Shown: piece by piece, positions 20,651 through 34,300 of the stretch | Layout: each line of letters begins with the position of its first letter | How positions within the stretch are numbered: position 1 is the stretch's first letter | Assembly: GCA_029255685.2 (NCBI GenBank) | Contig: CM055313.2 | Span: forward strand, 73,014,641-73,078,640 | Direction: 5' to 3' | Source: Silene conica | Lineage: Eukaryota > Streptophyta > Magnoliopsida > Caryophyllales > Caryophyllaceae | DNA: 64,000 nucleotides | Notes under the pieces: generated by a model | What the model was told of the DNA's origin: nothing | Databases searched by the model: none | What the model saw: only the letters and a program-made list of their open reading frames with translations | Translations under genes and position numbers: made by a program

Positions 20651-23218
20651 TTCAACAATAGTCCTCATCCCATGCAACACTACTATTTAATGTCCACCAA
20701 TTCTTATTTAGAATCGTCTTAACTTAAAGATGATTTTTATACCCGATTAAAATAAAGATGAAAATAACATTCCAAAAAACTTTTCATTATAAGTTGAATA
20801 TGATTACACGTGATCTATTTAAGTCAAAAATGTGATCACGTTAATAATAAATTGTTATACCTTGAAATTTTGCTAATTTTTTTATCTAAATGGTTAAATA
20901 ACTTATATTCTTATTTTAAATAATGAGTCAAATTTTACCCATTTTCAAATTGTAATAAAATGTTATGGGTAAAACTTATTTAGAACGGAAATGGAGGGTA
21001 GCACCACATCACTAGGTTGTGGTGATGTTACCCACCAATTATAACTTGGCACGTCATTCCTAATTAAGTCGAGGCAAATTTTTAAAACAAATATGTTCCT
21101 TAATCATCTCCTACCCAAAAATTATAAACAATATAAGCTTTAACAGTATGATTCCAATACGAAAGTATCGCCTCAACATCTACGCTACCCTACCCATTTA
21201 CTCACAGTGATTTCACAAGCTTTGATTTGGTATCCTTTGATGTTCTTGCACACATCTTAAAAGTTCGACATAAAGTTTAAATATTGTTCTCCAACAATCC
21301 TACGAATTTCCAATTTAGATCAAGGCCGCAATGGATTATATAATTTTACGAGTTCCTTTTTTTATTTGTCGGCGTTTTTAGCATTGATAATTGCGAGTTC
21401 TAAATTTTGAGTATGGGTTTTTGAGTTCTAGCTTCAAAATCGGGCGTTGATCCAGGGAGATGACCTTGTTCCGGGGAAGTATTCAACCGTTTCTGGGAGA
21501 AGTTTCAAATTTCAGAGGAAATTAATTTAGACACTAAATATGTTGCACATATTTAGTGCGGAGTATACCATTTAGAATCGAAAAATGTTGGTTGAATAAA
21601 ATGAAATAAAAAATATTGACTTAGTGATATGTGCATATATGCAATTGGTTTGAGGATTATTTACGTTAATGGAGAGTATAGTTGTTTATTTGCTTGTGCA
21701 GTGGAGCCGTGGAGGAAGCCATTGATGTTTGAGCTGAAGGGTAAAATCAATTTCAATTATTAATTTATTACCTTATGACGTGTAATATTTTGAATGGAGG
21801 GTAACATCACATCACTAGGATAAGATGGTGTATAGGTAACATCACATCAGAAATTTTAGTTATAACATTTTATCACTGATTAATTATATTCTTTTAAAAA
21901 ATAGTGATATTTAATATGTATTTTAAACCATTTAAAACATGACGCATTGTTCAAAATGTACTATTATTTTGCGGATCAATTATAATGATTGTCATCATTT
22001 GATCAATTAAGATGATTGTTATCATTTGGGTTTATGCTAAACTTTTTCAAAAATGAAATTCTTTATGACGCATTTGCGTCAATTTGTGGGTCAAATTTGA
22101 TGATTATCATTTGGGTTTATGGTAATTTATTATCATGTGGATCAATTTTCGGGTTAAATGTGATTAATTTGTTTGCTCCTCATGTTGGGTTTATGTGAAC
22201 TTTCACTTTTGTTGTAATAGTTACTTTTCTACTAAACTTATGGAGATATTAATTATTAAGTTAACAATTGTTCTTTTTCCATGCCAAACCATGCATCCAT
22301 GGAAAAATTCCCTCGGTTTATATCTTCCTCTATAATCATTCCTCCATTGACATATCCCCCTTAAACATTCTTTGGATTCCAGGTTTTCCTTTATATTGAA
22401 CAAATATGAACTTATTTTATACCCAATACACTAATTACACTTTTATTAAATCCGAAAATAGATTACCCCAGTAATAATTTTGTTAACATTCCAAAATTGC
22501 AAATAAGGAACATATTAATGTGGACTATAGTAATTATTCCAAAATAATTTCATAGAGTCTAAGCATGCCCTAAATACTCTTTTTTAATAAAGGGTACCGT
22601 TAGTAGGTAAAAGAATTTATTGTGGGTGTTGAAACATCGAATACTTAAGTTAGTTATGTGAGTTACGTCCCTGCAATAATTTCTCAAGTGAGTAAAAAAA
22701 ATGTATTTTACGTTATAAATGACTACGACATTGGTGATCGATATTATTTCTTTATGTTGCACGCAAAAGTAAACATATTAATTGAACACAAGATAATAAC
22801 ATTGCTTGATGGTGCAAGAAATATCATAATAATCGAAACTTACGTAGCTAACATTCATATTTATATGTGTACATTTATAGATAAAGGATAGTCTTATAAC
22901 GGATATATTTGTTAATTTGACTCGTTGAAAAATACTTCATTATTTCAATGTCAATAATAATATGGGTAAGCGTCAAAATTTTATATATGCGTAATAATAT
23001 AATTGTGAGATTATTTTGGAGGTAAAAGAGGTGGGTTTTGGTTTAATACAATAACGGCAGTTTTTTTTCGGTGTATGTTGTTCGAATTGGACCATATTAT
23101 AAGTTTAGCTTGAATTCAAATTTGGTGTGATAATATAATAATGTAACTTCAGCTCAAAATCAAGAGCTTAAATTGGTACTAGTTCGATCAAGAAAGAAAT
23201 CGAATAAATTAGATATTG
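20651..23218. other. Intergenic, repeats only
   Basis: AT-rich, no coding region recognised. The segment GAGGGTAGCACCACATCACT near 20996 has a similar copy, GAGGGTAACATCACATCACT, near 21797, which may mark the ends of a small inserted element. GATTATCATTTGGGTTTATG occurs twice around 22015-22120. The first exon of the transporter gene should lie to this side of 24187, but I could not find it. Confidence 0.4.
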
Positions 23219-24022
23219 AGGGTCTGTTTGGTAAAATTAACTGAAAAGGTATCTGAGACCCGAAAAAGTAATTGTAATCTGAAAAGGTAGTTAAAAAGAT
23301 ACCTGAAAATTAAGACCTGATAAGTAACTGATTTTTGTTAAAACTGTTTGGAAAATAGCTGAAAAGGTAGCTGATATTTGACAAAATGACGTAAAAGGAC
23401 ATGATTTATTATTGATATCTTTTAGGTTATTATTATTATTCTTGTGTTATTGTAAACAAATGACCGAAACAAATAGAGTAGTAATTTCTGAATAGAATCG
23501 TGTACTTAAAATGGTACTGGAAAAAGTCTGCATTGTTGCTTCCATGATTTTTTCATGCACACTGTTTCAAATGAATTGGCCATTAAAATCAAGTTATAGG
23601 AATAGTTTCAACTACTAGCTTTTATATACACATGATTCATGCCCAAAGAATTTCACAAATTAATATATACAAAATTCAAACAATATATCTTCAAAAATAT
23701 ATTATTGATATAAAATTAGTTTTCTATTAAAGTCATACACACAAAAAAATTAATTAAGTTTACGTAAGGATTTTGTATTGTGTTTAATTTTATTAATTAA
23801 TGTCCTAAAATCCGATGGTAGAATAGGTAAATAAAAATGAATCAGGTACCTGGTTTGTCAAATGTTACATGAGGTAACTTTTTATTTGATACTTTTTTTT
23901 ACCATTTTTCAGTCAAAACATGTAGTTGCCAAACACTCCAAAAATAAGCTACCTGATTGTTTTGGCAAAAAAGTTACTTCAGGCAAATCAGGTAGCTGAA
24001 ATGATTTGTCAAACGGAGTCTG
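23219..24022. mobile_element. Small inverted-repeat element, about 0.8 kb
   Basis: The left end GGGTCTGTTTGGTAAAA and the right end TTGTCAAACGGAGTC form an imperfect inverted repeat. It continues inward with related CTGAAAAGGTA / TACCTGATT words. GGGTCTGTTTGG ends are common in plant Harbinger-like and hAT-like small elements. No clear target duplication was seen, so the superfamily is open. Confidence 0.5.
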
Positions 24023-24186
24023 AGTCTCGATATAATAATATTATATTTATATTATTATATATAGTTATATTATGTAAGTACGTATAATGGTACTGAATTC
24101 AATATCACCTATAAGAGTCGACACATAGTTTGTATGTATATTTATATATAGCTAATAATATCTTGATGGGTTGATGAGTAGTGCAG

Positions 24187-24324
24187 CAAAGGAGGTCGAA
24201 TAATGGAGAAGTACGATGCTGAGAAAATGGGAAGGAAAGAAATGAGAGCATTAATTGAGGCAATGCTCATAGATGATAATGGTCATCAAAAGTTCCTCAC
24301 CAAGATTAGGGATCATTATCATCG
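24187..24324 (+). CDS. ABCG exon 1 of those seen (N-terminal helical region)
   Basis: An acceptor-like TAGTGCAG precedes 24187 and the donor is CG|GTAAGA. In frame it reads [19 protein letters not shown], then [20 protein letters not shown]. This is equivalent to the PDR segment just before the RAGI...PKIEVR block. The open frame continues upstream of the ATG at 24203 to the acceptor, so this is probably not the true first exon. Confidence 0.8.
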
Positions 24325-27317
24325 GTAAGAAATTCGTCACGTTATAATTTTTTTTAACTGTTAGATGAACTTATATACTATCTTAGAATAATTGTATGTC
24401 TCGTAACAAGTAGATTATACATTTAATGTATTAAATTTTTTGTATAATCCATGACTTTATAATAATATTTTTGAGTTTTACTATAAAATTTGTGAGCTTA
24501 CTTAAGTATTAAATTTCAAAAATCACAAAGTAACTCAAAAAAATTACGAATTTGCTTATTTAAATTTGAATTTTGACGTGAAAAAATTAAAATAAAATAA
24601 CTTTATTTTTTTAATAAACTCTGAAAAAAATACATATAAACTCATCAATTACATTTTAGGTATGAGGTAGTACATACATTAGTACATCAAAGTATCAATG
24701 TATGTTTATTTTTCCTATTCCATGTTTACCTCTTTGCTTGTATTTTTTTCGTAATTCCTAATCATTCTTTCCGTAATTCATAATCATAGTCACTTAAATT
24801 AAACTGTAAACAAAACTAAAATGACATGTGGCAAAACAAATTTGTATATAAAATATGCTAAACAAATTTAACTGTAATATAATATATGATGATGATGATA
24901 TATGATACAATAAGAAATGAAATTTCTTGACCCTGGCTCGAATCATTTATGTAGGGCGGGAATTAAGAGACCGAAAATTGAAGTTAGATATGAACACCTA
25001 TCAGTTGAAGGAAACGTGCATACCGGAGCAAGAGCACGCTCGACCTTGCTCAATGCTACCATGAACATTATAGAGGTCTTGATAGTACTTTATAAACACT
25101 CCTTATTTTAATTCGGGATGAATATCTTTGTAGGTTTTAGTTGTAATCATACTATAATATAGGAACAGTTAATTTTAATTAGTTTAGTTGATAAATTTAT
25201 GAATGGTGATATTCATTAATTTGGTCTGAATTCATCAATATCAAAATCACTTGTATGGCTTTCTTTACATAGCCAAAAAAAACTCTTGTAACTTCCTTCA
25301 CGCTAAAAAAAAACCTAAAAAAATTAAGGAACGAACCTAAATACAGGCTGACCAGGTTATGATCCCTTGTCTCTTATAAGTTTTTTAAGGTGTAATATAT
25401 ATACACAAAACCTATTTTCAAAAAACAACCATGATTAAAAATGTAACTAAAGATTGATATTTTTATTCTTGATAATTTATCTATTAATCGTAGTCTACTA
25501 ATTACGAAACACTTAGTTAAGTATATATGCCAATTTAATAAATTGGTTAAATTTTGTAATAAAATTTTGTCATTTATAATCTGCTTTTACACTCTATACT
25601 TATACAAAAAGTAATTCTAAAGTAATCCGCAATCAAACAAGACCTTAATCGTTTTACTTCTCAAAAGTTTTATCACATGAATATATTGAAAATTTCGATT
25701 ATTTAATTAAAGTGATTATTTAAGAGTAGTTGCAAGTTAATTCGAATTTGGGAAATTTATCTCATTACAGGCGATTACAAGTTTTGTAAATCTTGCTCCA
25801 AAAAAGAGAACACTCAAAATTCTCCATGATGTCAACGGGATTGTTAAGCCCTCACGGTATGTTGCTTTTAAATATTAATTAGTTCTGTTTCCCGTGAATT
25901 TCACGGGACGTTTTTGTTTAGTGGTATTTGTAACGGTTTTTAATTACATTTCCATTAGTACGTAATTTTGGTGTTCATTATTAAGTTGTAAATGGATATT
26001 TTACCTTCTCCCTTTTGTATTTTATAAATATTCTAGTGGTCTAAGTAATGCGTACATTTTTTAAGTACTCTAGTCACAAGAAAAAGAATTTGATTTTGGA
26101 TCCCGCTAAAATAGAAAACCCAAACATAAGAGATTTTTTCTCTAAAATGGAGGGAACAAATGCAATAAGACAACCAAATTTCAACAATAATATCTCAAAT
26201 GTTGACAAACTCGGGCCGAAATTTGTCAAGTAGGTGAAACTTGAAAAACTGATTAGCGCATTTCTTATTTTCCAACACTACCTAAATATTATTCGATCAC
26301 CCTAGCTAATTAATACTGTGGGTAATACATAACTAAAGGGGCTTTGTAGCTTGATGCATTCGATTTTTAGCAGTGGTCAATATTTTAAGCAATATAGTTG
26401 TGAAATTCAGAAATTTATATTAATGATCGTTGAGTTGTAAATTTTTAGTTAGTTACTATACGATATTGTACATACAAAAAAGGGGGAAAGAACTTCTTGT
26501 CAAACTCCACCAAAGTCATATAGTCTGATCTCATATCTAGATTTTTAGTAACTTTTTTGTATCATTCTTATTGACAAAAGATAATTCATTAAACTCATTC
26601 CTTACTAAATATTCAAGAAATAAAAATCAACTTCTATGAAAAGAATAGTGTAGGTGTCACTTACCAATTTTTATACATGGATGATGGATGTAGACGTACT
26701 AAGCAAAAAAAATGTTCATTAGATAAATAAATTAGTATATATGCTATCTTTCTAAAATCCAAATTAATTAGTCTAAAAAAATTTGTACAATAGTATCAAG
26801 ACTACACAAATGACCATTTGATAAATAAAAAAAGAGAGATAGAAATGAAAATTGCACAAGAAAATAACTCAAGCGATAAAAAATTGTAAATACTAGGGTG
26901 TCATGTTGTCAATTGTTAGTACATGAGATGTAAGCTGAGAAAGAAAAATTGGATTTTCAACGCATTGATTTTCATTATATTTTAAAAAAAAGTTATATAT
27001 AATGTCTTGTAAAATAAGGTATTCATAAAAGGGAGATAAAGAGATTGTTTAATAGCAAATGAGTAATGATGAAATAAAAAATATTCAGTTAATGAACATA
27101 TGAGCCAAAATGAGGAAAATGGTGGGTAATGAATATTCTTATATAATTAATAAGATGAATTTGTAATCAGTATGTAAGAATGCGCAATCAATAGAGATAT
27201 TAAATTTGATATTTTAATTTAGTGCCAAAATATACAAAGAGTCATGAAAAATGAAAAGTTCAATAATATGTAGGTTTCATATAATTATTACTATTTTATT
27301 TTTATAATAATAATGAC

Positions 27318-27350
<33 letters not shown>

Positions 27351-28273
27351 TAATAATAATATTACTATTATTATGTGGCAAAAAGTTAAGAGGTGACACA
27401 TGTCAATTCAATGGAGGCTCAAGAAGTCTTTTTATATTATTATATAGATTCATCTTATTCTTCTTTTTTTTCCCTTAATTTATGGGCACAATCACACAAA
27501 TATTAAGGAAAATAATAAAATAGGAATAAAAAAAATTGGTGAGGTTAGTGATAGGAGAGAGTGGTAAATAAAATATGTGTATTCGAAATAACAAAGGTAA
27601 GAAAACATAAATATTCCATTTAAGGAAATATGGAAGAAGATGATAAATATGAGAGAGTATTATTTATAATTTATTTTACTTATTTTATCTATATTAATAC
27701 AAAAATATTTAATAATTTCTAGTGAAGTCACGTCATTACTTTTTAATTTTTTTTAATGTTATTTATGGTGAGACTCGCATCAAAGTTTACTTAATTAATT
27801 TCCGAATAAATGCATACGTTTATTTCCGTTGTGTAAGCAACTATTACTTTCTAATTCTGATTTATTTCGTAAACAATAATTTCTACGTAAACAATTAGAT
27901 TTATAACGTCGACTTATATATTATATATTATATATTATATACTCCCTCTTATTCTCCTATGTCCTTTTTCGTTTATGCACAATACCTTCTCTAATTCTCT
28001 TTTCTGGTAAAGTTTTATTCTTATTTTAATGAACTCGCCCTACAACAATGCCCACAATACTCATATTTTATTCTTATTTTAATCATTTTATCTCACGGCC
28101 ATATATATCAGTACCTTACCTCCCTCCAATCACTCAACTCCATTACAATATTTTCTTATATTTAATTTATTTCCTTATTTTTTTTATATTTTCCCTCAAT
28201 AAAAAAGGTTATAATGAATAAGAGAAACTATTATATATTAAAATACTAGCTTAAAACTCATGCAATATTGCAC

Positions 28274-28368
<95 letters not shown>

Positions 28369-31300
28369 AAATTGAGATCCTATGAGAACCACCAATATAA
28401 TGAGAACCATGAGAACTTTACCTTACGGAATTTTTTTAAAAAACTTAATGACATATTTGGATTCGGCATGGAATTTTATGGCTAGAGAACATATTTTTTG
28501 GTCTAGAAAATATATACTAGGGACGGAAATCGAGGTGAGATACGTTTTATTAATTTTCATGCACATACTACTGATTTTTACGTATCTATCATTTTTCATG
28601 CACCTAGAACTCGTTTTAATATATAGATAGATAGATAGTAATTTAAAATTTAAAATTATAATATCATTCAATATTATATTATTAATGTGTAACATTTTAC
28701 ACATACAAATTAAATACAATGTTAATTTGAGATTCAACATTTATAATATTTCTAACAGTCAGACCAAATTGATATCTAATTGGTATAATAATCGGTGAAA
28801 CTTTTTTTTATGCATGTATCTTATACCTTCATCCAAGCATTCGTAAGCCAATGTGCTTATACTCATATCAAACTTCGAGTGTAAGCGAACTACACTCGTC
28901 CCATAAGTTTAAAAAATCTTTAATTAAAAATATTATAAATTCTTAAATCATATTTGGTGTGGAAGCTAAGCGAGTATTATTAGCGCCGTCCCACCACCGA
29001 TCAAGGGTAGAATATTTGTACCAATACTCCTTTGTGAATGTTCTACCCATACCCACCCCAACGGGGACGAGTATAGTGCGGTACCCGTTGTACTTGCCCA
29101 TCGACTAACATCTTCATTTCTAACAATTAATCACAATATACATTATCAAAATAATTATAATTAAAATGTACACTTGTAAAATAAACATCATATTGTTTAA
29201 AATTTAAGAGGTATACATCTGATCCTTACGGATTATATTTTCCATATCTTTTTAACACTACACAATAATCTTTTTGTAATGTTTAATGACATAGTACGGT
29301 ACGGATCATGTGAAGTTAAGTTATTAAGAACATATTTCCTCTATCTCAGTGAGGGACGTGCTTTTTCACATACGAATTTTACTCTTTCACATACATTTTT
29401 TACAATATTATCCTTGTCATTTTTTTCATTCATCATTCAATTAATTATTTGTCCCTTTACTCATCTCTCTTCATCACCAAGTCACTAATATTAACTCATC
29501 CTTTACTTCGTTCCTTCACCTAACTCCGACAAATCTAATCGACAAATAAGTATTGTATTAATCAATGTTAAGAACAAAACTAAAAACTAAGAAAAGGAAA
29601 AATAATTATTAATGTTTAGAAAAGACAAAAGAAAATTAAATTAAAAGAAATTGAAGAAACACAGCAACATAAAACATAACTCCATATTCCCCTAACCCAC
29701 CGGCCACCGCCACCTGTCCATCACCACCAACTGTCCTAGCTACTAACAGACTCCATCTCCAGTCGTTCATACCACACAGTCCAACCGTGGCCCCCAACCG
29801 ACAACCCGACTCCATTCCAAACGCACCACTACATACTCCGACCGAAACCGTTAAAAAGTTCTCGTTGCTTTGCTTCGACGAAGAGTTTAGGAGTGCTTAT
29901 CAGCACTCTAGGAAAGAGGGGGAGTGGGCGGTTTCTTGTCTGAACTGGAAATCGCTATTATTGGTCCGAAGCTGCATGCTTCTTTTGCTACGCAAGAAGA
30001 AAAGAGAAGTCTTTTGTCGACAATAATCGCACCACTCTCTCGTCGTCTTCTTTCTTCACCAACGCACTACCCTAATCGCACCGCCGTCACCGCAGAAGCC
30101 CCTACCCACCACGCACACCAATACCACCACCCTAAGGCCTAACCACCATGCCTTCCACCACCAATAAACCCTAATTAATAATATAATCGCTGCAAACATG
30201 TTAGATTCGATAAAACGTAATAATAATTGATAAAAACATAATTACTCCGTTATTTGAAAAATCATAAACAATTGTTCAAGCTAATTAGATTCGATTTTAA
30301 GGAAAAAAGAATATAAGAGGTGATTTGATTAGGGTTAGGAAAAAAGGTAAGTTACGGAAACTTTATGAGAAAAATGTATGTGAAAGAGTAAAGTCTGTAG
30401 GTGAAAAAGTAATTCTGCTCAGTGAATAGTTTACACTTGTTATATTTTATGAGAGGGAAATAAATTAAGTGTAAATTATTGACTGAGACGGAGGGAGTAG
30501 TAGAAACAAATCATATCAACTCATATGAAAGGCTAAATGTATATACCCTCATCAAAAAAATTCCTCTGTAAATATCGTACTCTTATATAATAATATTAGG
30601 CTAGAACCCGTGCAAAATTGCACGAGCATATACAGACAATATTGCTTAAATAAATTTTAAAATTTATGGTAAGATAGGTTAAATGTTTAATATCATATGG
30701 TAAAATTGGCAGTGAAGATATATGTTTAAATTAAAATATATTTGTATTTCTAAAACCATGACATATAAATGTAGAGACATATGACTAATGAATCGACATA
30801 TGAACCATGAAAATATGAACCATGAAAAATTACGCGCAAAAAATAAATATAGAGCATACAAATTAGGGTCAAGTTATAAATCATACTACAAAAAATCTTT
30901 AGTAAATTCGTAAGTATATAATGTATGTTGCAATAAGATTAATATGGAAAGTTTCATAATATGGATTACACGTAAAATTGTAGTGTTGATTAGGCTAGAC
31001 TTGTCGTGAGTCTCCAAATTCACAATTTATAATCCACTACAAAGTCTAACAATAGCAAGGATAAGTAGGGGTCGATCCCAAGGAAGGTCTATGTTTAGTG
31101 TGGGTCTTACAATTTTCACAAATGATATAGGTTTGATCATTGACACTTTTAGACTCTATTTACTCTTAAATACTTTGTTGCAAAAACATAATTTTCTACT
31201 TCTCCTTATTTTTAGTTGTTCACTGCGAAAAGCGCACATAAAGAACCCTTATGGTGATGACAATCTAGTCCAAGCGTATCTAAATTTAATCATGTCATAG

Positions 31301-34300
31301 ATTATAACTAGAGAAACCAACAAAGAAGAACAAATGCATACACAAGCGGTTCTACACTTTAATTCATATGATTATTATTCTCCTACAATTCAACAATGAT
31401 GAAAAAACATACAAATGATGAACAATAGTTGCTGCTAGTGTCAAGGTAATTGATCAAAAGATTCTAATTTCTAAAGTAGCAATAGATTAGAGATAATATA
31501 AACTAGGTGATCAAACTAGTAAAAACTATCGATAATCGTAATAATGAGCTGAGAATAAAAATCAGTATTTAAGAGATAAAAATATAGAGTAAAGAGTTTT
31601 ACAAAACATTAATTCATTTGCTTCAATTGCTTGATCCAAGACGAGTAAATAACCATCAAAATAACCTTTATTAAGCCCTACTAAACTAGACTAATCACGA
31701 TTCAATAAAAGTTCGTGGTCAATGTTATTTGTACGACCGTTATTCTATCATAAGAAGGATTTATTGTTATTATAGGACCTGTTGTTATTATAAAAGTTTA
31801 AAAAATATGAGTTTTGTTTTTTGATTTTTGTGATTATCTTATATTTTACAGAGAAACAATTTGTATGGTTAATAACTAATTAGCAAGTCTCCCTTGTAAC
31901 GGGTATATTCGTTACATGCTTGCGACGGTTCGAATATTACTCATGTTGGTGGATATAAGACAAAACAATTTGCTATTACCTATATATACTACTTTTGTCT
32001 TATCTCTCCCATATGAATATTACTTGACACATCGCAAGCTTGCGACGGATATGTCCGTCACAAATAAGAATTTGTGATAACTAATTATACATCATATATG
32101 TGACGGTAGGACTTCTGAAAGGCCGTTTTCGACTAAATTAGTAGGAGACATAAGACCACAACCTTTATCTGCAGTGAGCTATTATCCAATTAATGTTTAT
32201 TTTATTTGGTACATATTAATTTTATTAATGTTGTCATTTATTGTATTCTCATACTCTTGATATAGGATGACATTACTTTTAGGACCCCCGAGTTCTGGAA
32301 AAACTACATTATTACTGGCTTTGGCAGGGAAGCTTGACAATGATGGGGTTAAGGTGCTTTTCCGTTTTGTTTTTGTTCGTATGATTTTGCTCAATTATTA
32401 GGAAAGTAATTTGTGTCCGTTTTTATTCTTATCTAACGTTGTCATGTGTCCGTCATTAAAGTTAAACTATATATTTTTAAAAGTAATTTTTTTTTTGCGG
32501 GTATTTTTAAAAGTAATTAAATTTAAATAAATTTTGCTTAATTAACCATAATTAAATTTAATTTTACAAAACATAACTTAATGCAAAGTAATTAAACTTA
32601 CTTTATTAATTTAACTTAATTAAATTTAAATTAACTTATTTAGTTAAATTCGAATTAAGTTGAGTTAATTGACTTTAACGAACCTAAACAATACCAAAAT
32701 GAGTTGACTTGAACTATAAGTCTAGACTAAAAATGAGAATCTAAAAGTAATTTTATTATAAGATTCTTATCGCTCATGAATTTTCTTTTTTAATTTATTA
32801 TATATAATCATGGGCGAACCCAGTAAGTAGCAAGGGGTAGCGGCTGCTACCCCAAAGTCAAAAAAATCAGTTTAGGCGATGGTATCTCATTACCCCAAAT
32901 GAGACGATTAATAATAAGTACAACGGAAGTCATTATTACTGCAGCAAAAGTGACATAGCTCAGTGGTAAAACTTTGGTACTCCAAGCAACAGATCCCGGG
33001 TTCGAGTCTCCTACAAGCCAATTAGCATTTTTTTTTTTCGTAGCATTTCAATATTCTTCACCTTTGGTTAATTTGTTATTCATTGCAATTTTCCAAATTG
33101 ATTATTTACTTAAGATTATGTACTAAGGAGTATGAATTTTTTTGTAATTTTTTTTTAAACCGTGTAAAATAAGTTAAGCTGTCGAATTATAATGTGAAAA
33201 TCTTGAAATATTACGGAACAATTTTTGTATGACAAAGCTATATCAAAATTACAGCTGAAAAATAAAATAAAGGCAAAATTGTTACTTAAAAAATGAGTTT
33301 AAGTTAATATCGACCGTTCATTTGATTGTTTGTCGCGCGTTTGTGATTGTATTTGTTTTTTTTTCTTTTGGTGACAATTTGTATTTTTATATGTTCAGCA
33401 CATTTTTTCGCGAATTTCATTTTTACTGAAAAATTACTTGATATGTTCGCTACCCCATTTTTTATGATCCTAGGTTCGCCCCTGTATATAATGTCTTCCT
33501 TCAAATGCTATATTCATGTTAACTAGTAGTCTAGTATGCCATAAATTTACATGATCAATAAATGATATTGACATATTTTGTATATGACTTATTTGTATAA
33601 ATAATGGATAGGTATATGGAAAGATAACATATAATGGAGAAAAATTAAAAGAATTTGCATCGAGGAGAACATGTGCATACATCAGTCAAAATGACCTACA
33701 CTATGGAGAAATGACCGTACGAGAGACGCTTGAGTTTTCAGCACGATGCTTAGGCGTTGGTACTAAACAAGAAATGTTGAACAAAATTTATGAAGAAGGA
33801 ATTCAACAAAATCATGAATTTGATGCTTTTATGAAGGGTTCTACCATCGAAGGCCAAAATACAAACATTGTCACTGATTATGTGTTGAGGGTATGTTCAA
33901 TAAATTTAAACATTTGTTACACATCGATTTTGCTAATTTATATGCATATCCTTGATTTTCAAATAACGGTTATATAAGCAATTTTGTTTGGAGGTCGAAT
34001 GAGGGGAAACGCACCAACACTCGTACTCTATAATAATAGGATTAAGGAAAATTTGAATTCGTCATCTATTATTTGTTAATTAAAGTATAAAATTATTGAT
34101 TGAGTTTTCACCGTTACTTTATGAGTTATGACTTTAATTGAGGTGGTTTTCTCACATGATATTAGAACCAGTGTAATCAAGCTGAGAAAGTCTACAACCA
34201 TTATGAAATACTCCACTGAATCAAATAAGTTATTCGGGTGAGGTAAAGATTAGTGAGTTTAAAATCTAATAGATGCTTAAAGGGTTTGAAAATAATATTC

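Larger units (their letters stand above)
25857..32265 (+). other. ABCG intron 3, 6.4 kb, TE-filled
   Basis: GT-AG intron enlarged by insertions, listed separately: a Helitron (25879-27448), a Stowaway element (27942-28228), two further Helitron 3' ends (28246 and 30596), a microsatellite (28276-28369), a larger Stowaway/mariner-type element (29335-30497), an LTR-like fragment (about 30960-31700) and a small inverted-repeat piece (31880-32085). The rest is AT-rich without recognisable content. Confidence 0.85.
32354..33611 (+). other. ABCG intron 4, 1.26 kb
   Basis: GT-AG intron. More than half is the hAT element at 32809-33484. The remainder is AT-rich with no other content recognised. Confidence 0.85.

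Noticed and set aside
22016-22198. Possible N-terminal membrane exon of the transporter
   Set aside because: Hydrophobic but built from repeated GATTATCATTTGGGTTTATG words. It does not resemble the PDR N-terminus, which is soluble and charged.
27322-27360. CRISPR-like or satellite repeat
   Set aside because: It is a simple (TAA)n run. No direct repeats with unique spacers occur anywhere in the window.
28423-28740. Open frames after the (TA)n(GA)n run
   Set aside because: AT-rich, no domain, inside intron 3 of the transporter, and overlapping frames on both strands.
32949-33018. A functional tRNA gene
   Set aside because: A and B boxes are present but acceptor-stem pairing is not, and the sequence lies inside a transposon.
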